In this document: positions 45,638-53,968 of the stretch, piece by piece
How positions within the stretch are numbered: position 1 is the first letter of the stretch
How the letters are laid out: each line of letters opens with the position of its first letter
Origin: Roseateles oligotrophus
GTDB lineage: Bacteria; Pseudomonadota; Gammaproteobacteria; Burkholderiales; Burkholderiaceae_C
DNA length: 64,000 nt
Assembly (NCBI RefSeq): GCF_014204525.1
Contig: NZ_JACHLP010000001.1
Span: 1 to 64,000, forward strand
Direction: 5' to 3'
Translations under genes and position numbers: made by a program
Notes under the pieces: generated by a model
Databases searched by the model: none
The model's input: the letters and a program-made list of their open reading frames with translations, nothing else
Told to the model about the DNA's origin: nothing

Positions 45638-46478
45638 CTCCCCCTGCCGCAAGGGCCAGCAAGGCTTCACCCTGGTCGAGGCGGTGATCGTCATCGTGCT
45701 CACCGGCATTCTGGCGGCCATCGTCAGCGTCTTCATCGTCGGCCCGGTACAGGCCTATATCGCCAGCAGCGAGCGGGTCCGCCTGGCCGACAACGCCGAC
45801 ACGGCGCTGCGCCGCATGGGCCGCGATCTGGCTCGGGCCCTGCCCAATAGCGTGCGGGTGACGGCCAGCGGGCAAAGCCTGGAGCTCATCCCCACCACCG
45901 ATGCGGCGCGTTACGCGACCCAGGGCAGCAATGCCCTGCAGTTCGGCGTCGTCGATGCCAGCTTTGACCTGGTCGGCCCGGGCCTGAATCTGGCCAGCGG
46001 CCAGCAACTGGTGTTCTACAACCTGGGCGTGGACGTGCCCGACGCCAACGCCTATGCCGATAACAGCAGCGCGGCGGCTCAGGCGGTGTCCAACCGGCGC
46101 GGTTTCAGCAATGGGCCGGGCCTGGCCAGCAGCATCAATCTCAATGCCCTGGGCCCCCTGCCGACCGGCTTGCTCGCGCCCCCTTACCGCGTCTACGCGG
46201 TGGGCAGCCCCATCAGCTACCGCTGCGACCCCATCAACAAGACCTTGCTGCGCTACCAGGGCTATGGCTTTCTGCTCACCCAGCCCGACCCGCCCAGCGG
46301 CGGCAGCAGCAATGTTTTGGCCAGGGGCGTGGCCGCCTGCAGCTTCAGCTACAACCCCGCCTCGGTGGCGGCAAGAGCCGCTCTGATTACCCTCAGATTG
46401 ACTCTCGCCAGCAACGCCGACGGCACGGGCGAAACCATCACCCTCTACCATGCCCTGCATGTCGACAACCTGCCCTGA
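45615..46478 (+). CDS. mshO: MshO-like minor pilin
   Basis: A 287-residue prepilin with QG then FTLVEAVIVIVLTGILAAIVSVFIVGP, Glu at +5, then RVRLADNADTALRRMGRDLARALPNSVR (as ALRRMGRDLARALPNSVRV), the MshO signature. The middle contains YNLGVDVPDANAY and the C-terminus LRLTLASNADGTGETITLYHALHVDN, both typical. Overlaps with both neighbours imply tight coupling. Related to PilW/GspJ. Confidence 0.85.
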   Translation: MRPKPVSDSPCRKGQQGFTLVEAVIVIVLTGILAAIVSVFIVGPVQAYIASSERVRLADNADTALRRMGRDLARALPNSVRVTASGQSLELIPTTDAARYATQGSNALQFGVVDASFDLVGPGLNLASGQQLVFYNLGVDVPDANAYADNSSAAAQAVSNRRGFSNGPGLASSINLNALGPLPTGLLAPPYRVYAVGSPISYRCDPINKTLLRYQGYGFLLTQPDPPSGGSSNVLARGVAACSFSYNPASVAARAALITLRLTLASNADGTGETITLYHALHVDNLP

Positions 46479-46956
46479 ACGCTTTCAGGCAAGACCTGAC
46501 CCCATACACCGGAGCCGCTCACCGCAGGCGGGCTTCACCCTGGTGTCCATGCTCTTTATCCTGGTCGTGCTGGCCGTGCTGGGCGCGGCCATGGCCAAGT
46601 TCAGCATGCGCCAGCAACTGGGCTCCAGCAGCGAACTGGCCGCGGCCAAGGCCATGCAGGCGGCGATCGCCGGCCTGGAGTGGGCCAGCTTCCAGCTGCT
46701 GCGCAACCCGCCGCCACCCGCCGCCGCACCCGCCTGCTTTGGCAAGACCAGTATTGCCCTGCCCGGCGGTCTGAGTGATTTCGTCGTCACCGTCAGCTGC
46801 AGCCTCAGCAGCAGCAGCGATGGCGGCGACAACTTCAACTTCTACCAAATCACCGCGACCGCCTGCAATGCGCCCAGCGCCGGCGCCTGCCCCAGCACGG
46901 CCCCGCTCAACCCCAGCTATGTGGAGCGCCAGCTGAGCCGGCGCCTGGTGCGATGA
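46450..46956 (+). CDS. mshP: MshP-like minor pilin
   Basis: A 168-residue prepilin-like protein with a long basic leader and AG then FTLVSMLFILVVLAVLGAAMAKFS. Position +5 is Ser (FTLVS) rather than Glu, as in PilX/GspK-type tip subunits and MshP. AIAGLEWASFQLLRNP matches the PilX/MshP N-domain. ATG 46450 or ATG 46459 may be used; both overlap mshO. It overlaps mshQ by 4 bases. Confidence 0.82.
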   Translation: MPCMSTTCPERFQARPDPIHRSRSPQAGFTLVSMLFILVVLAVLGAAMAKFSMRQQLGSSSELAAAKAMQAAIAGLEWASFQLLRNPPPPAAAPACFGKTSIALPGGLSDFVVTVSCSLSSSSDGGDNFNFYQITATACNAPSAGACPSTAPLNPSYVERQLSRRLVR

Positions 46957-49900
46957 AATTATTCAAACCCTGCTCTCTCCCGGCCGGCCTGGCTTGGCTG
47001 GCCCTGCTCTTGCTGCTGGGCCTGCCCAGCCCGGCCGCCTGGGCCGCCGCCTACAGCTTTCCCGGCAATCTACCGGCCGGCTGCACGGCCGCCGGCGCCA
47101 CCTATACCTGCGGCCCCCTGGTGCTGGCACAAGGCGATACGGTCAGCATAGGCTCGCCCAAGCCGGCCACGATCCGAATCAACGGCTCTCTGGACGTCGG
47201 CAACAACGTCATCTTCAACGGCGGCAGCAGCAGCGACCTCACACTCTTCGTCAGCGGCACGCTGAGCCTGGGCTACCAAAGCCTTTTGCGCGGCAAGGTC
47301 GAGGCCGCCAGCGTCCTGGCCTACGGCGCCGGCACGCTCACCGCGGGTTCGCTGAGCACCACCGGCAACGGCAGCATCCAGTTGCTGGACAGCTGCTCCT
47401 CGGAGCTCGTCAGCAGCGTTGGCGGCGCCATCAATGTGGGTGCGCGCTGCACCATCACCGGCAATCTGGTCAGCAATAGCGGCGCCATCACCGTCGGCTA
47501 TATCGGCCAGGTCAAGGGCAGTATCAGCAGCGCGGGCGCCATCAATCTGGACCAGGCCGCCGTGATCACCGGCGATGTCAGCAGCTCGGCCAGCACCGTG
47601 GACCTGGGCTACCAGACCTCGGTCAGCGGAAACATCAGCGCCGCCGCACGCATCACCCTGGGCCAAGCCAGCCAGACGGGCGGCAATGTCAGCAGCAGCG
47701 GCGGCGGCGCCGTCAATCTCGGCTACCAAACCCAGGTAAACGGCAATATCAGCAGCAGCGGCACCATCACCGTGGGGCAGGCCGCCCTCATCGGCGGCAA
47801 GGTCACGGGCGGCAGCGGGGCCATCAGTTTCGACTTTGCCGCCAAGGTCAGCGGCGAGGTCAGCAGCAGCAGCGGCAGCATCAGCTTCGCCCAGTCCTCG
47901 ATCGCCCAGGCCTGCGTGCGCTCCACCGGCTCGGCCAGCATCAGCCTGGGCTATCTGGCCAGCATCAACAGCGTCTGCTGCGGCAGCAGCTGCGGCAATA
48001 GCTGTGTCAGCAACAACACCGGCTCCGCCATGCCGCCGGCCTGCCTGCCCACGCCCATCGCCGAATACCGCTTCGACGAGTGCAGCTATAACGGCACATC
48101 GAGCGAGGTCAAGGACGCACGCGGCAGCTACCCCGCCACCGCCGTGCTGGGCGCCACCACCGCCGGCGCCAGCCCCGTCGTGGTGGACCGTTATGCCGAT
48201 CTGAGTGCCTCCACCGGCCGGCGCTATATCTCGCCGAACAGCAGCATCCCGATCCCCACGAACTGGAGCATCAGCAGCTGGCTGCGCCTGCCCTTTTCCA
48301 GCGGCGGCAGCCGCTACCACGTGCTGGCCGCCGTCAGCGGCGGCGGCGACCTGCTCTATCTGGACGGCAATAACGGCTTTCTCTGGGGCAGTTACACCCC
48401 CGGCACTACCGTCAACGGCAGCTTCAAGTTCAACACCTTGAGCAATGGCTGGCACCATGTGGGCCTGGTCGGCACCGGCAACAAGACCTCGCTCTACATC
48501 GACGGTGTTTTCAAGGAGACCGTCAATCTGCAGGCCAAGGGCAATCTGGCCTTTGTCGGCGCCTCCTGGGATGCCGACCAAGGCACGCAGGAGGGCATCA
48601 ACACGCAGATGGACGAGTTCCTGGTCTTCAACAGCGCCCTCGGCGCGGCCCAGATCAGCGCCATCTACAACAACCAGTTGGCGGGCAAGAACCACGACGG
48701 CAGCGCCCGCAACCCCAGTGCCTGCAACCCGGCCGTGGCCAGCTTTGTCGTGACGGCCACGGCGGCCGCCTCCACCTGCAGCCCCAAGAACTTCAGCGTC
48801 ACGGCCAAGGACGCCTCGGGCAACACCCTCAGCAGCTATATCGGCAGCATCAATCTGGCCACCTCCACCAACCGCGGCGATTTCTCCGCCGGCAGCGGCC
48901 CCAGCCCCAGCGGCACCCTGCTGCCCGGCACGGCCAACACCGGGCGGGCCAGCTACACCTTCGCGGCGGGCGACGCCGGCGTCGTCAATCTGCGGCTCAG
49001 CCACGGCCTGGCCCAGGACCTCAGCATCAGCGTGCAGGACAGCGTGCTTGCCAGCGCCACCGGCAGCTCCGGCACCCTGCAGTTCCGCGACACCGCCTTT
49101 GTCTGGTCCGAGGATCTGGGCAACAAGATCGCCGGCAGCAATATCGCCGTGGCCGGCCGCAACCACGATCTGCAAGTAGCCTTGTGGAAGAAGGACAGCG
49201 TCACCGGCAACTGCGCCATCGCCACCGACTACAGCGGCAGCCGCAATCTCAAGCTCTGGCGCAGCGATAGCGCGGGCCCCTGGACGGCACCGGCCATCAG
49301 CTCGCCCGCGCTGACGATTCCCGCGGCCCGCCCGGCCAGCAACAATCTGCTCAACACCAGCTTCAGCAACGGCGTGGCCAGCCTGACGCTGACGACGAGC
49401 GATATCGGCAAATACGCGCTGAACCTGGATGACGACAGCCTGCTCTACGCCGCCACCACCATCAGCGGTGGCCTGGGGCCCTTGACCGTGCGCCCCTTTG
49501 CCCTGGTCGTCAACGGCCTGAGCCTGGGCGGGGTGAGCAATCCGGCCGGCAGCCTGGCAACGGACGCCAAGTTCGGCGTGGCCGGCGCCAGCTTCAGCGC
49601 CACCTTGGGCGCGTATCGCTGGAGCAGCACGGCCGATGCCGGCAATGACGGCCAGGTCGACAGCGGCGCCAGCCTGAGCCAGGTCACGGCCGGCGGCCTG
49701 GCACCCTCGTACAGCACGGCGATTACCTTGAGCCCGCTCAGCGGCAGCCAGACGCCCAGCATCGGCGTGCTGGGCAGCCTCAGCAATAGCGGTGGCAGCA
49801 ATCCGGCCATCGGCGGCTTCAGCGGCGGCCAGGTCACGGTCAGCGACCTCAGGTACAGCGAGGTCGGCAGCTTTGCGCTCAATACCAGCGCCGTGGTGCA

Positions 49901-50957
49901 GAACTTCCTGGGCACGGCCGGCCTCAATCTGGATGCCAGCGTCTTCGCCGGCACGGCGCAGAACAATCGCATCGGCCGCTTCGTGCCGGCCGGTTTTGTG
50001 GCCAGCAATGCGGTGCTCACCCAGCGTCAGGCGGCCGCTTGCAGCCCGGCCTCCACCTTCAGCTATCTGGGCGAGGACTTCCGCATTGCCTTCACGCTGA
50101 CGGCGCAGAACGCCCAGGGTGCGACCACACAGAACTACACCGATGTCTTCGCCAAGCAAGACCTGAGCGCCCTGAATCCGGCCGGGATCCAGGGCAGCAC
50201 GCCCTTCAAGAGCGGCGGCCGCCTGCTCGCCAGCAGCACGGGCGGCTGGTCGCTGGGCCAGGCCAGCCCCGTCTTGACGGCGCGGGTCAGCCGCCTGAGC
50301 ACGCCGGACGGCCCCTTCGCCAGCGCCAATTTCGGCATCGCGCCGGTCGATGCCGATGGCGTGGCCATGCGCAGCCTGGATCTGGACACTGACAGCCCCG
50401 CCAACGGCAATGATCGCAGCTCGCTCAAGACCGCCGCCGCCCCGACGCTTGCCCTGCCCGTGCCTCTGCGCTTCGGCCAGCTGCGCCTGCAAAACGCCAT
50501 CGGCCCGGCCACCCGCGACCTCAATCTGCCGGTACAGGCCCAGTACTGGAACGGCACGAACTTCATAACTAACACCGATGACAGCTGTACTTCCATCGAT
50601 TCCAAAGCCGTGAATTTCGGAAACTACCGGAAAACATTGGCGGTAGGAGACGGCAGCCTGATCTCAAAGACTTATCAACTCAAGCGCGGGGAAAGCAGCT
50701 TGACCCTGAGCCGGCCCGGCGGCGGACGCAGCGGCAGCCTGGATGTGGCGCTGAGCCTGAACAGCTTGAGCGACCAGAGCTGCCTGCAGACCTGGAGCCC
50801 CAGCCCCGCCGCCACGGCCAGCGCCTCGCTGGCGTATCTGCAGGGCGCCTGGTGTGGCGTGGGTACACCGAGTTATGTCAAAGATCCATCGGCGCGTGCC
50901 AGCTTCGGTTTGTTCCGGGGCTCCGACAACATGATTTATCAGCGCGAAAACTACTAA
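46953..50957 (+). CDS. mshQ: MshQ-like secreted adhesin-like protein with DUF6701 region
   Basis: A 1334-residue exported protein. After a signal peptide (LAWLALLLLLGLPSPAAWAA), residues ~60-330 are a repetitive region of ~20-residue units such as ITVGYIGQVKGSISSAG and VNLGYQTQVNGNISSSG, predicted to stack like a bactofilin or beta-solenoid. A Cys cluster (VCCGSSCGNSCVSN) separates it from a LamG/concanavalin-like domain (IAEYRFDECSYNG to MDEFLVFNSALGAAQISAIYNNQ, in parts). The C-terminal ~750 residues match MshQ/DUF6701. Such proteins may cap or decorate the pilus and bind glycans. An antisense frame of 1140 codons exists but is a shadow of codon bias. Confidence 0.83.
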   Translation: MKLFKPCSLPAGLAWLALLLLLGLPSPAAWAAAYSFPGNLPAGCTAAGATYTCGPLVLAQGDTVSIGSPKPATIRINGSLDVGNNVIFNGGSSSDLTLFVSGTLSLGYQSLLRGKVEAASVLAYGAGTLTAGSLSTTGNGSIQLLDSCSSELVSSVGGAINVGARCTITGNLVSNSGAITVGYIGQVKGSISSAGAINLDQAAVITGDVSSSASTVDLGYQTSVSGNISAAARITLGQASQTGGNVSSSGGGAVNLGYQTQVNGNISSSGTITVGQAALIGGKVTGGSGAISFDFAAKVSGEVSSSSGSISFAQSSIAQACVRSTGSASISLGYLASINSVCCGSSCGNSCVSNNTGSAMPPACLPTPIAEYRFDECSYNGTSSEVKDARGSYPATAVLGATTAGASPVVVDRYADLSASTGRRYISPNSSIPIPTNWSISSWLRLPFSSGGSRYHVLAAVSGGGDLLYLDGNNGFLWGSYTPGTTVNGSFKFNTLSNGWHHVGLVGTGNKTSLYIDGVFKETVNLQAKGNLAFVGASWDADQGTQEGINTQMDEFLVFNSALGAAQISAIYNNQLAGKNHDGSARNPSACNPAVASFVVTATAAASTCSPKNFSVTAKDASGNTLSSYIGSINLATSTNRGDFSAGSGPSPSGTLLPGTANTGRASYTFAAGDAGVVNLRLSHGLAQDLSISVQDSVLASATGSSGTLQFRDTAFVWSEDLGNKIAGSNIAVAGRNHDLQVALWKKDSVTGNCAIATDYSGSRNLKLWRSDSAGPWTAPAISSPALTIPAARPASNNLLNTSFSNGVASLTLTTSDIGKYALNLDDDSLLYAATTISGGLGPLTVRPFALVVNGLSLGGVSNPAGSLATDAKFGVAGASFSATLGAYRWSSTADAGNDGQVDSGASLSQVTAGGLAPSYSTAITLSPLSGSQTPSIGVLGSLSNSGGSNPAIGGFSGGQVTVSDLRYSEVGSFALNTSAVVQNFLGTAGLNLDASVFAGTAQNNRIGRFVPAGFVASNAVLTQRQAAACSPASTFSYLGEDFRIAFTLTAQNAQGATTQNYTDVFAKQDLSALNPAGIQGSTPFKSGGRLLASSTGGWSLGQASPVLTARVSRLSTPDGPFASANFGIAPVDADGVAMRSLDLDTDSPANGNDRSSLKTAAAPTLALPVPLRFGQLRLQNAIGPATRDLNLPVQAQYWNGTNFITNTDDSCTSIDSKAVNFGNYRKTLAVGDGSLISKTYQLKRGESSLTLSRPGGGRSGSLDVALSLNSLSDQSCLQTWSPSPAATASASLAYLQGAWCGVGTPSYVKDPSARASFGLFRGSDNMIYQRENY

Positions 50958-50972
50958 GAAAGCAATGCCCAG

Positions 50973-52025
50973 ATGAAGTGGCCCTGGTTGAAAGGACGTG
51001 GCAGCAGGAACAAGCTGCGCCTGAGCTTGCGCTGCAACGGCCGGCAGATCGCCTATGTGCTGAGCGAGCCCGGCCTGAACCAGAACCTGCCCTGCCCGCT
51101 GCTGCGCTGGGGCGCCATCGCCCTGGACCCCGAGCTGGCCTTCGAGCCGGCCGTGGACCAGGCCTTGCAAGCCTTGAATCTGAACGCGGGGGAGGTCATC
51201 GGCCTGCTGGAGCCGGAGGAATACCAGATCCTCAAGGTCGACACGCCCAATGTGCCCAATGAGGAGCTGAAGGCCGCGGCCCGCTGGCAGATCAAGGAGC
51301 TGGTGGAAAAACATCTGGACGACCTGACCCTGGACGTGATGCATGTGGGCGGCGATGTGCCGCGGGTGCAGCGCCAACTCTTTGTGGTCGCCGCCCGCAG
51401 CACGGCGGTGGAGCTGCGCAGCAAGCATTGCGCCGCCGCCGGCCTGGCCCTGCAGGTGGTGGACACCTGGGAGACCGCGCTGCGCAATCTGCAAACCCTC
51501 AAGGCCCGCTCCGAGGGCCTGCAGGAGCGTGCCTGCGCCGCGCTGCTGATGATGGAAAACCATTGCCTGCTGACCATCAGCGCCGGCGGCGAACTCTTCT
51601 ACACCCGCCGCCTCGACCATGACCCCCGCCTGGCGGCCCGCGCCACCGGGCAGCTGGTGGTCAAAGCCCAGCAGGAGGCTCCGCTGGGTTTCGAATACAC
51701 CCCGGGCGCCGACTACCTGAGCCCGCAGGACGATAGCGAGGAGTCGGTGCTCATCATCGAGTTGCAGCGCTCCATCGATCTGTGGGAACGCAGCTGGCCC
51801 GAGCTGCCCCTGGCCCGGCTCTACCTGCTCTCTGCGGAGCATGGCGAGGCCGTGGCCGCCCTGATGCAGCGCGAGCTGGGCTTGCGCACCCTGGCCATGG
51901 GCCCGGCCCAGCTGTTCAGCGGCATCGATGAGGCCGAGCTCAGCGAACCCGCCCGCCTGCGTGAGCTGGAGGCCTGCCTGCCCTTGCTGGGCGCGGCCCT
52001 GCGCCAGGAATCGCGCGCCCTCTGA
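50973..52025 (+). CDS. mshI: MshI-like biogenesis protein
   Basis: A 350-residue cytoplasmic protein of the MSHA biogenesis MshI family, distantly related to PilM/GspL actin-like folds. Recognisable parts are VIGLLEPEEYQILKVDTPNVPNEELKAAARWQIKELV (as YQILKVDTPNVPNEEL and AARWQIKELV) and LDVMHVG, plus a Glu-rich C-terminal half with LFYTRRLD. It should link the inner-membrane MshI2/J proteins to the motor. It begins 15 bases after mshQ and 34 bases before the next gene. Confidence 0.8.
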   Translation: MKWPWLKGRGSRNKLRLSLRCNGRQIAYVLSEPGLNQNLPCPLLRWGAIALDPELAFEPAVDQALQALNLNAGEVIGLLEPEEYQILKVDTPNVPNEELKAAARWQIKELVEKHLDDLTLDVMHVGGDVPRVQRQLFVVAARSTAVELRSKHCAAAGLALQVVDTWETALRNLQTLKARSEGLQERACAALLMMENHCLLTISAGGELFYTRRLDHDPRLAARATGQLVVKAQQEAPLGFEYTPGADYLSPQDDSEESVLIIELQRSIDLWERSWPELPLARLYLLSAEHGEAVAALMQRELGLRTLAMGPAQLFSGIDEAELSEPARLRELEACLPLLGAALRQESRAL

Positions 52026-52059
52026 AGCCGAACCAGGACAGAACAAAAACACCCCAACC

Positions 52060-52788
52060 ATGGTTCAGCAAGTCAATCTCCTCACCCCCATTCTGCTGAC
52101 GCCCAAGCGCCTGCTCTCGGCCGCGACGATGCTGCAGGCCTTTGCCCTGTTGCTGGCCGCCACCCTGGCCCTGGGCCTGTGGTTGAGCCTGCAGGCCCAG
52201 GCCTCGCGCCAGGCCTTCAAGCAGACCCAGGAACGAGGCGCGGCCGAACTGCAAAGCCTCAGCCAGGCCCTGGCCAGCCTGCCCCCGCCGGTGGACCCCC
52301 AGCTGCTGGCTCAGCAGCTGAGCCAGCTGGAGCAGACCAACCAGGCCCAGGCCCGGCTGCTGAGCCTGCTCCGAGGCGGCCTGGCCGCCGAGGGCTGGCG
52401 CCATTCCGATCTGCTCAAATACCTGGCCCAGACCGTGCCACCCAGCGTCTGGCTGGCTTCGCTGCGCTGGCAAAGCGGCCATCTGGAGCTGCAGGGCGCC
52501 ACCCTGGATCCGGTAGCTCTGCGCACCTGGCTGGAACGCCTGGCCGGCAAGCCCTTGCTGGCCGGCCTGGAACTGGGCACGGTGCGGGTCGAGAAATGGT
52601 CGGCCGAGGGCCCGCCCGCCAGCGATGGCAACGAGGCCGCACCGGGCCATACGCTGGCGCCGCCCGGCGCCTTGCAAAGCGCTGGCCTGCCCAAGCCCCG
52701 CGCCGGCCAGGCGGTCTGGTCCTTCAGGGTCGTCAGCGAACTGCCCCTGCCTCCCACGCCCACGGCGCTGCCGGGGAGAACGCCATGA
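52060..52788 (+). CDS. PilN-like assembly protein
   Basis: A 242-residue bitopic inner-membrane protein. It opens MVQQVNLLTPILLTPKR, the PilN-type QQINLL motif that docks on PilM/MshI, followed by a membrane segment (MLQAFALLLAATLALGLWLSLQAQ) and a periplasmic coiled coil (about residues 45-105). The periplasmic fold contains VPPSVWLASLRWQSGHLELQG and WLERLAGKPLLAGLEL, typical of PilN. The tail is Pro-rich. In Vibrio loci the equivalent gene is often unnamed or called MshI2. ATG 52060 is chosen by the motif; the in-frame stretch upstream overlaps mshI. Confidence 0.8.
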   Translation: MVQQVNLLTPILLTPKRLLSAATMLQAFALLLAATLALGLWLSLQAQASRQAFKQTQERGAAELQSLSQALASLPPPVDPQLLAQQLSQLEQTNQAQARLLSLLRGGLAAEGWRHSDLLKYLAQTVPPSVWLASLRWQSGHLELQGATLDPVALRTWLERLAGKPLLAGLELGTVRVEKWSAEGPPASDGNEAAPGHTLAPPGALQSAGLPKPRAGQAVWSFRVVSELPLPPTPTALPGRTP

Positions 52789-53522
52789 GAGCCCTGAGCA
52801 CCGCAGGCCTGCAGCAACGCTGGCAGCTGTTTGCCAAACGGGTGGACGCCCTGAGCCTGCGCGAGCGGGTGTTCACCTTTCTCTGCCTGGCCGCCCTGCT
52901 GATCGCCGCCTTTGACAGCCTGCTGATCGCGCCGCTGAAGCAGGAAGCCCAGCAACAGTCCAAGACCCTGCAAAAGCAGAACCAGGATCTCAAGGCCTTG
53001 CGCGATCAGTTCAAGCTCAGCGCCGGCCAGGGAGCGACGGCCGCCTCGGCGCCGCTGGCGGGCGATTTGGGCCCGCCCTTGCAGCAGCGCCTGATCCTGG
53101 CCCAGCAACAGCGCGCCCAGCTGCGCCAAGCCATCACGGCCGGTATGCAGGGCATGGACCAAAACCAGCCGAGCCTGCCCGAGCTGCTGGCCACCTTGCT
53201 CAAACAGCATCCCGGCCTCAGCCTGCTCAAGCTCGGCACGCTCAAGAGCGGCAGCCAGCCGCCCCAGTTCGGCCAGGCCGCGGCAGACAAGCCGGCCACG
53301 CCAGCCAGCGGCCCTGCCGGCAACAGCCCCGCACCCGGCCTGGAATGGCTGGGCCTGGAGTTGCAGCTCTCGGGCGACTATCTGGAACAGTTGCGCTACC
53401 TGAGCCAGCTTGAAAAAGCCCTGCCCCAGCTGCACTGGGGCGAAATGCGCCTGTGGTCGCAAGGCGATGGCAAGCCCGTGCTGCTGCAGCTGCAAATCTT
53501 TTTGCCCAAGGTGAAGCCATGA
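52785..53522 (+). CDS. mshJ: MshJ-like (PilO-type) assembly protein
   Basis: A 245-residue bitopic protein: RVDALSLRERVFTFLCLAALLIAAFDSLLIAPL (as SLRERVFTFLCLAALLIAAFD) is the MshJ membrane-anchor signature. A coiled coil (about 50-85) and a periplasmic domain with LATLLKQHPGLSLLKLGTLK and LELQLSGDYLEQLRYLSQLEKALPQLHWGEM (as LSGDYLEQLRYLSQLE) follow, resembling MshJ/PilO. It overlaps both neighbours by 4 bases (ATGA), so production is matched to the PilN-like and MshK-like proteins. Confidence 0.85.
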   Translation: MRALSTAGLQQRWQLFAKRVDALSLRERVFTFLCLAALLIAAFDSLLIAPLKQEAQQQSKTLQKQNQDLKALRDQFKLSAGQGATAASAPLAGDLGPPLQQRLILAQQQRAQLRQAITAGMQGMDQNQPSLPELLATLLKQHPGLSLLKLGTLKSGSQPPQFGQAAADKPATPASGPAGNSPAPGLEWLGLELQLSGDYLEQLRYLSQLEKALPQLHWGEMRLWSQGDGKPVLLQLQIFLPKVKP

Positions 53523-53968
53523 GGCGCCCGCTCCTGCCAACCCTGCCGGCCCTGCTAACTCTGTTCTTGCTCGGCGCCCTGCCGGTCCATGGCGAAGAAC
53601 TGCGCGACCCCAGCAGCTGGCCCGCCGCCCTGCGCGGCCCGGCCGGCAGCACGGGCGAAGGCGAGGCCTCCGGCAACGCGGCAGAGCAGCAGATCAAGCA
53701 GATCGTGGTCCGCCATGGCAAACCCTTTGTCGTGGCCGGCGGCCGCGAATGGGGCGTCGGCGCCAAGCTGGGCACGGCCACCATCCTGCGCATCGAGGAA
53801 CAAGCCGTCTGGCTGCGCGATGCCCAGGGCAGCCGCCGCGTGGCCCTCTACCCCGGCATCGAGAAGAAAGCCGCCAGCGATGCGGGCGGCGGCAAGCCCC
53901 GGCCCACGGCCGCCAAGGCCAAGAAATCAAAACCCGAAGTCAGCGCCCCACTCCAGGAGACACCATGA
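53519..53968 (+). CDS. mshK: MshK-like (PilP-type) small periplasmic protein
   Basis: A 149-residue protein with a signal peptide (LLTLFLLGALPVHGEE), a region with RDPSSWPAALRG near the N-terminus (typical of MshK: L-x-DPx-x-P), and a small beta domain VRHGKPFVVAGGREWGVGAKLGTATILRIEEQAVWL (as KLGTATILRIEEQAVWLRD). It is the equivalent of PilP, coupling the MshI/J complex with the secretin. The Lys/Ala-rich C-terminus is likely unstructured. ATGA overlaps on both sides. Confidence 0.78.
   Translation: MRRPLLPTLPALLTLFLLGALPVHGEELRDPSSWPAALRGPAGSTGEGEASGNAAEQQIKQIVVRHGKPFVVAGGREWGVGAKLGTATILRIEEQAVWLRDAQGSRRVALYPGIEKKAASDAGGGKPRPTAAKAKKSKPEVSAPLQETP

Noticed and set aside
46953-48000. A CRISPR-like array suggested by regular short repeats in mshQ
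   Set aside because: The repeats are in-frame codons of ~20-residue protein units, not identical DNA repeats with unique spacers.
47070-50492. A 1140-codon open frame on the minus strand, antisense to mshQ
   Set aside because: The sense frame has a signal peptide, LamG and DUF6701 features, and the antisense frame is a repetitive Ala/Gly/Asp-rich sequence with no family. Long antisense frames are expected in GC-rich DNA with strong third-position bias.
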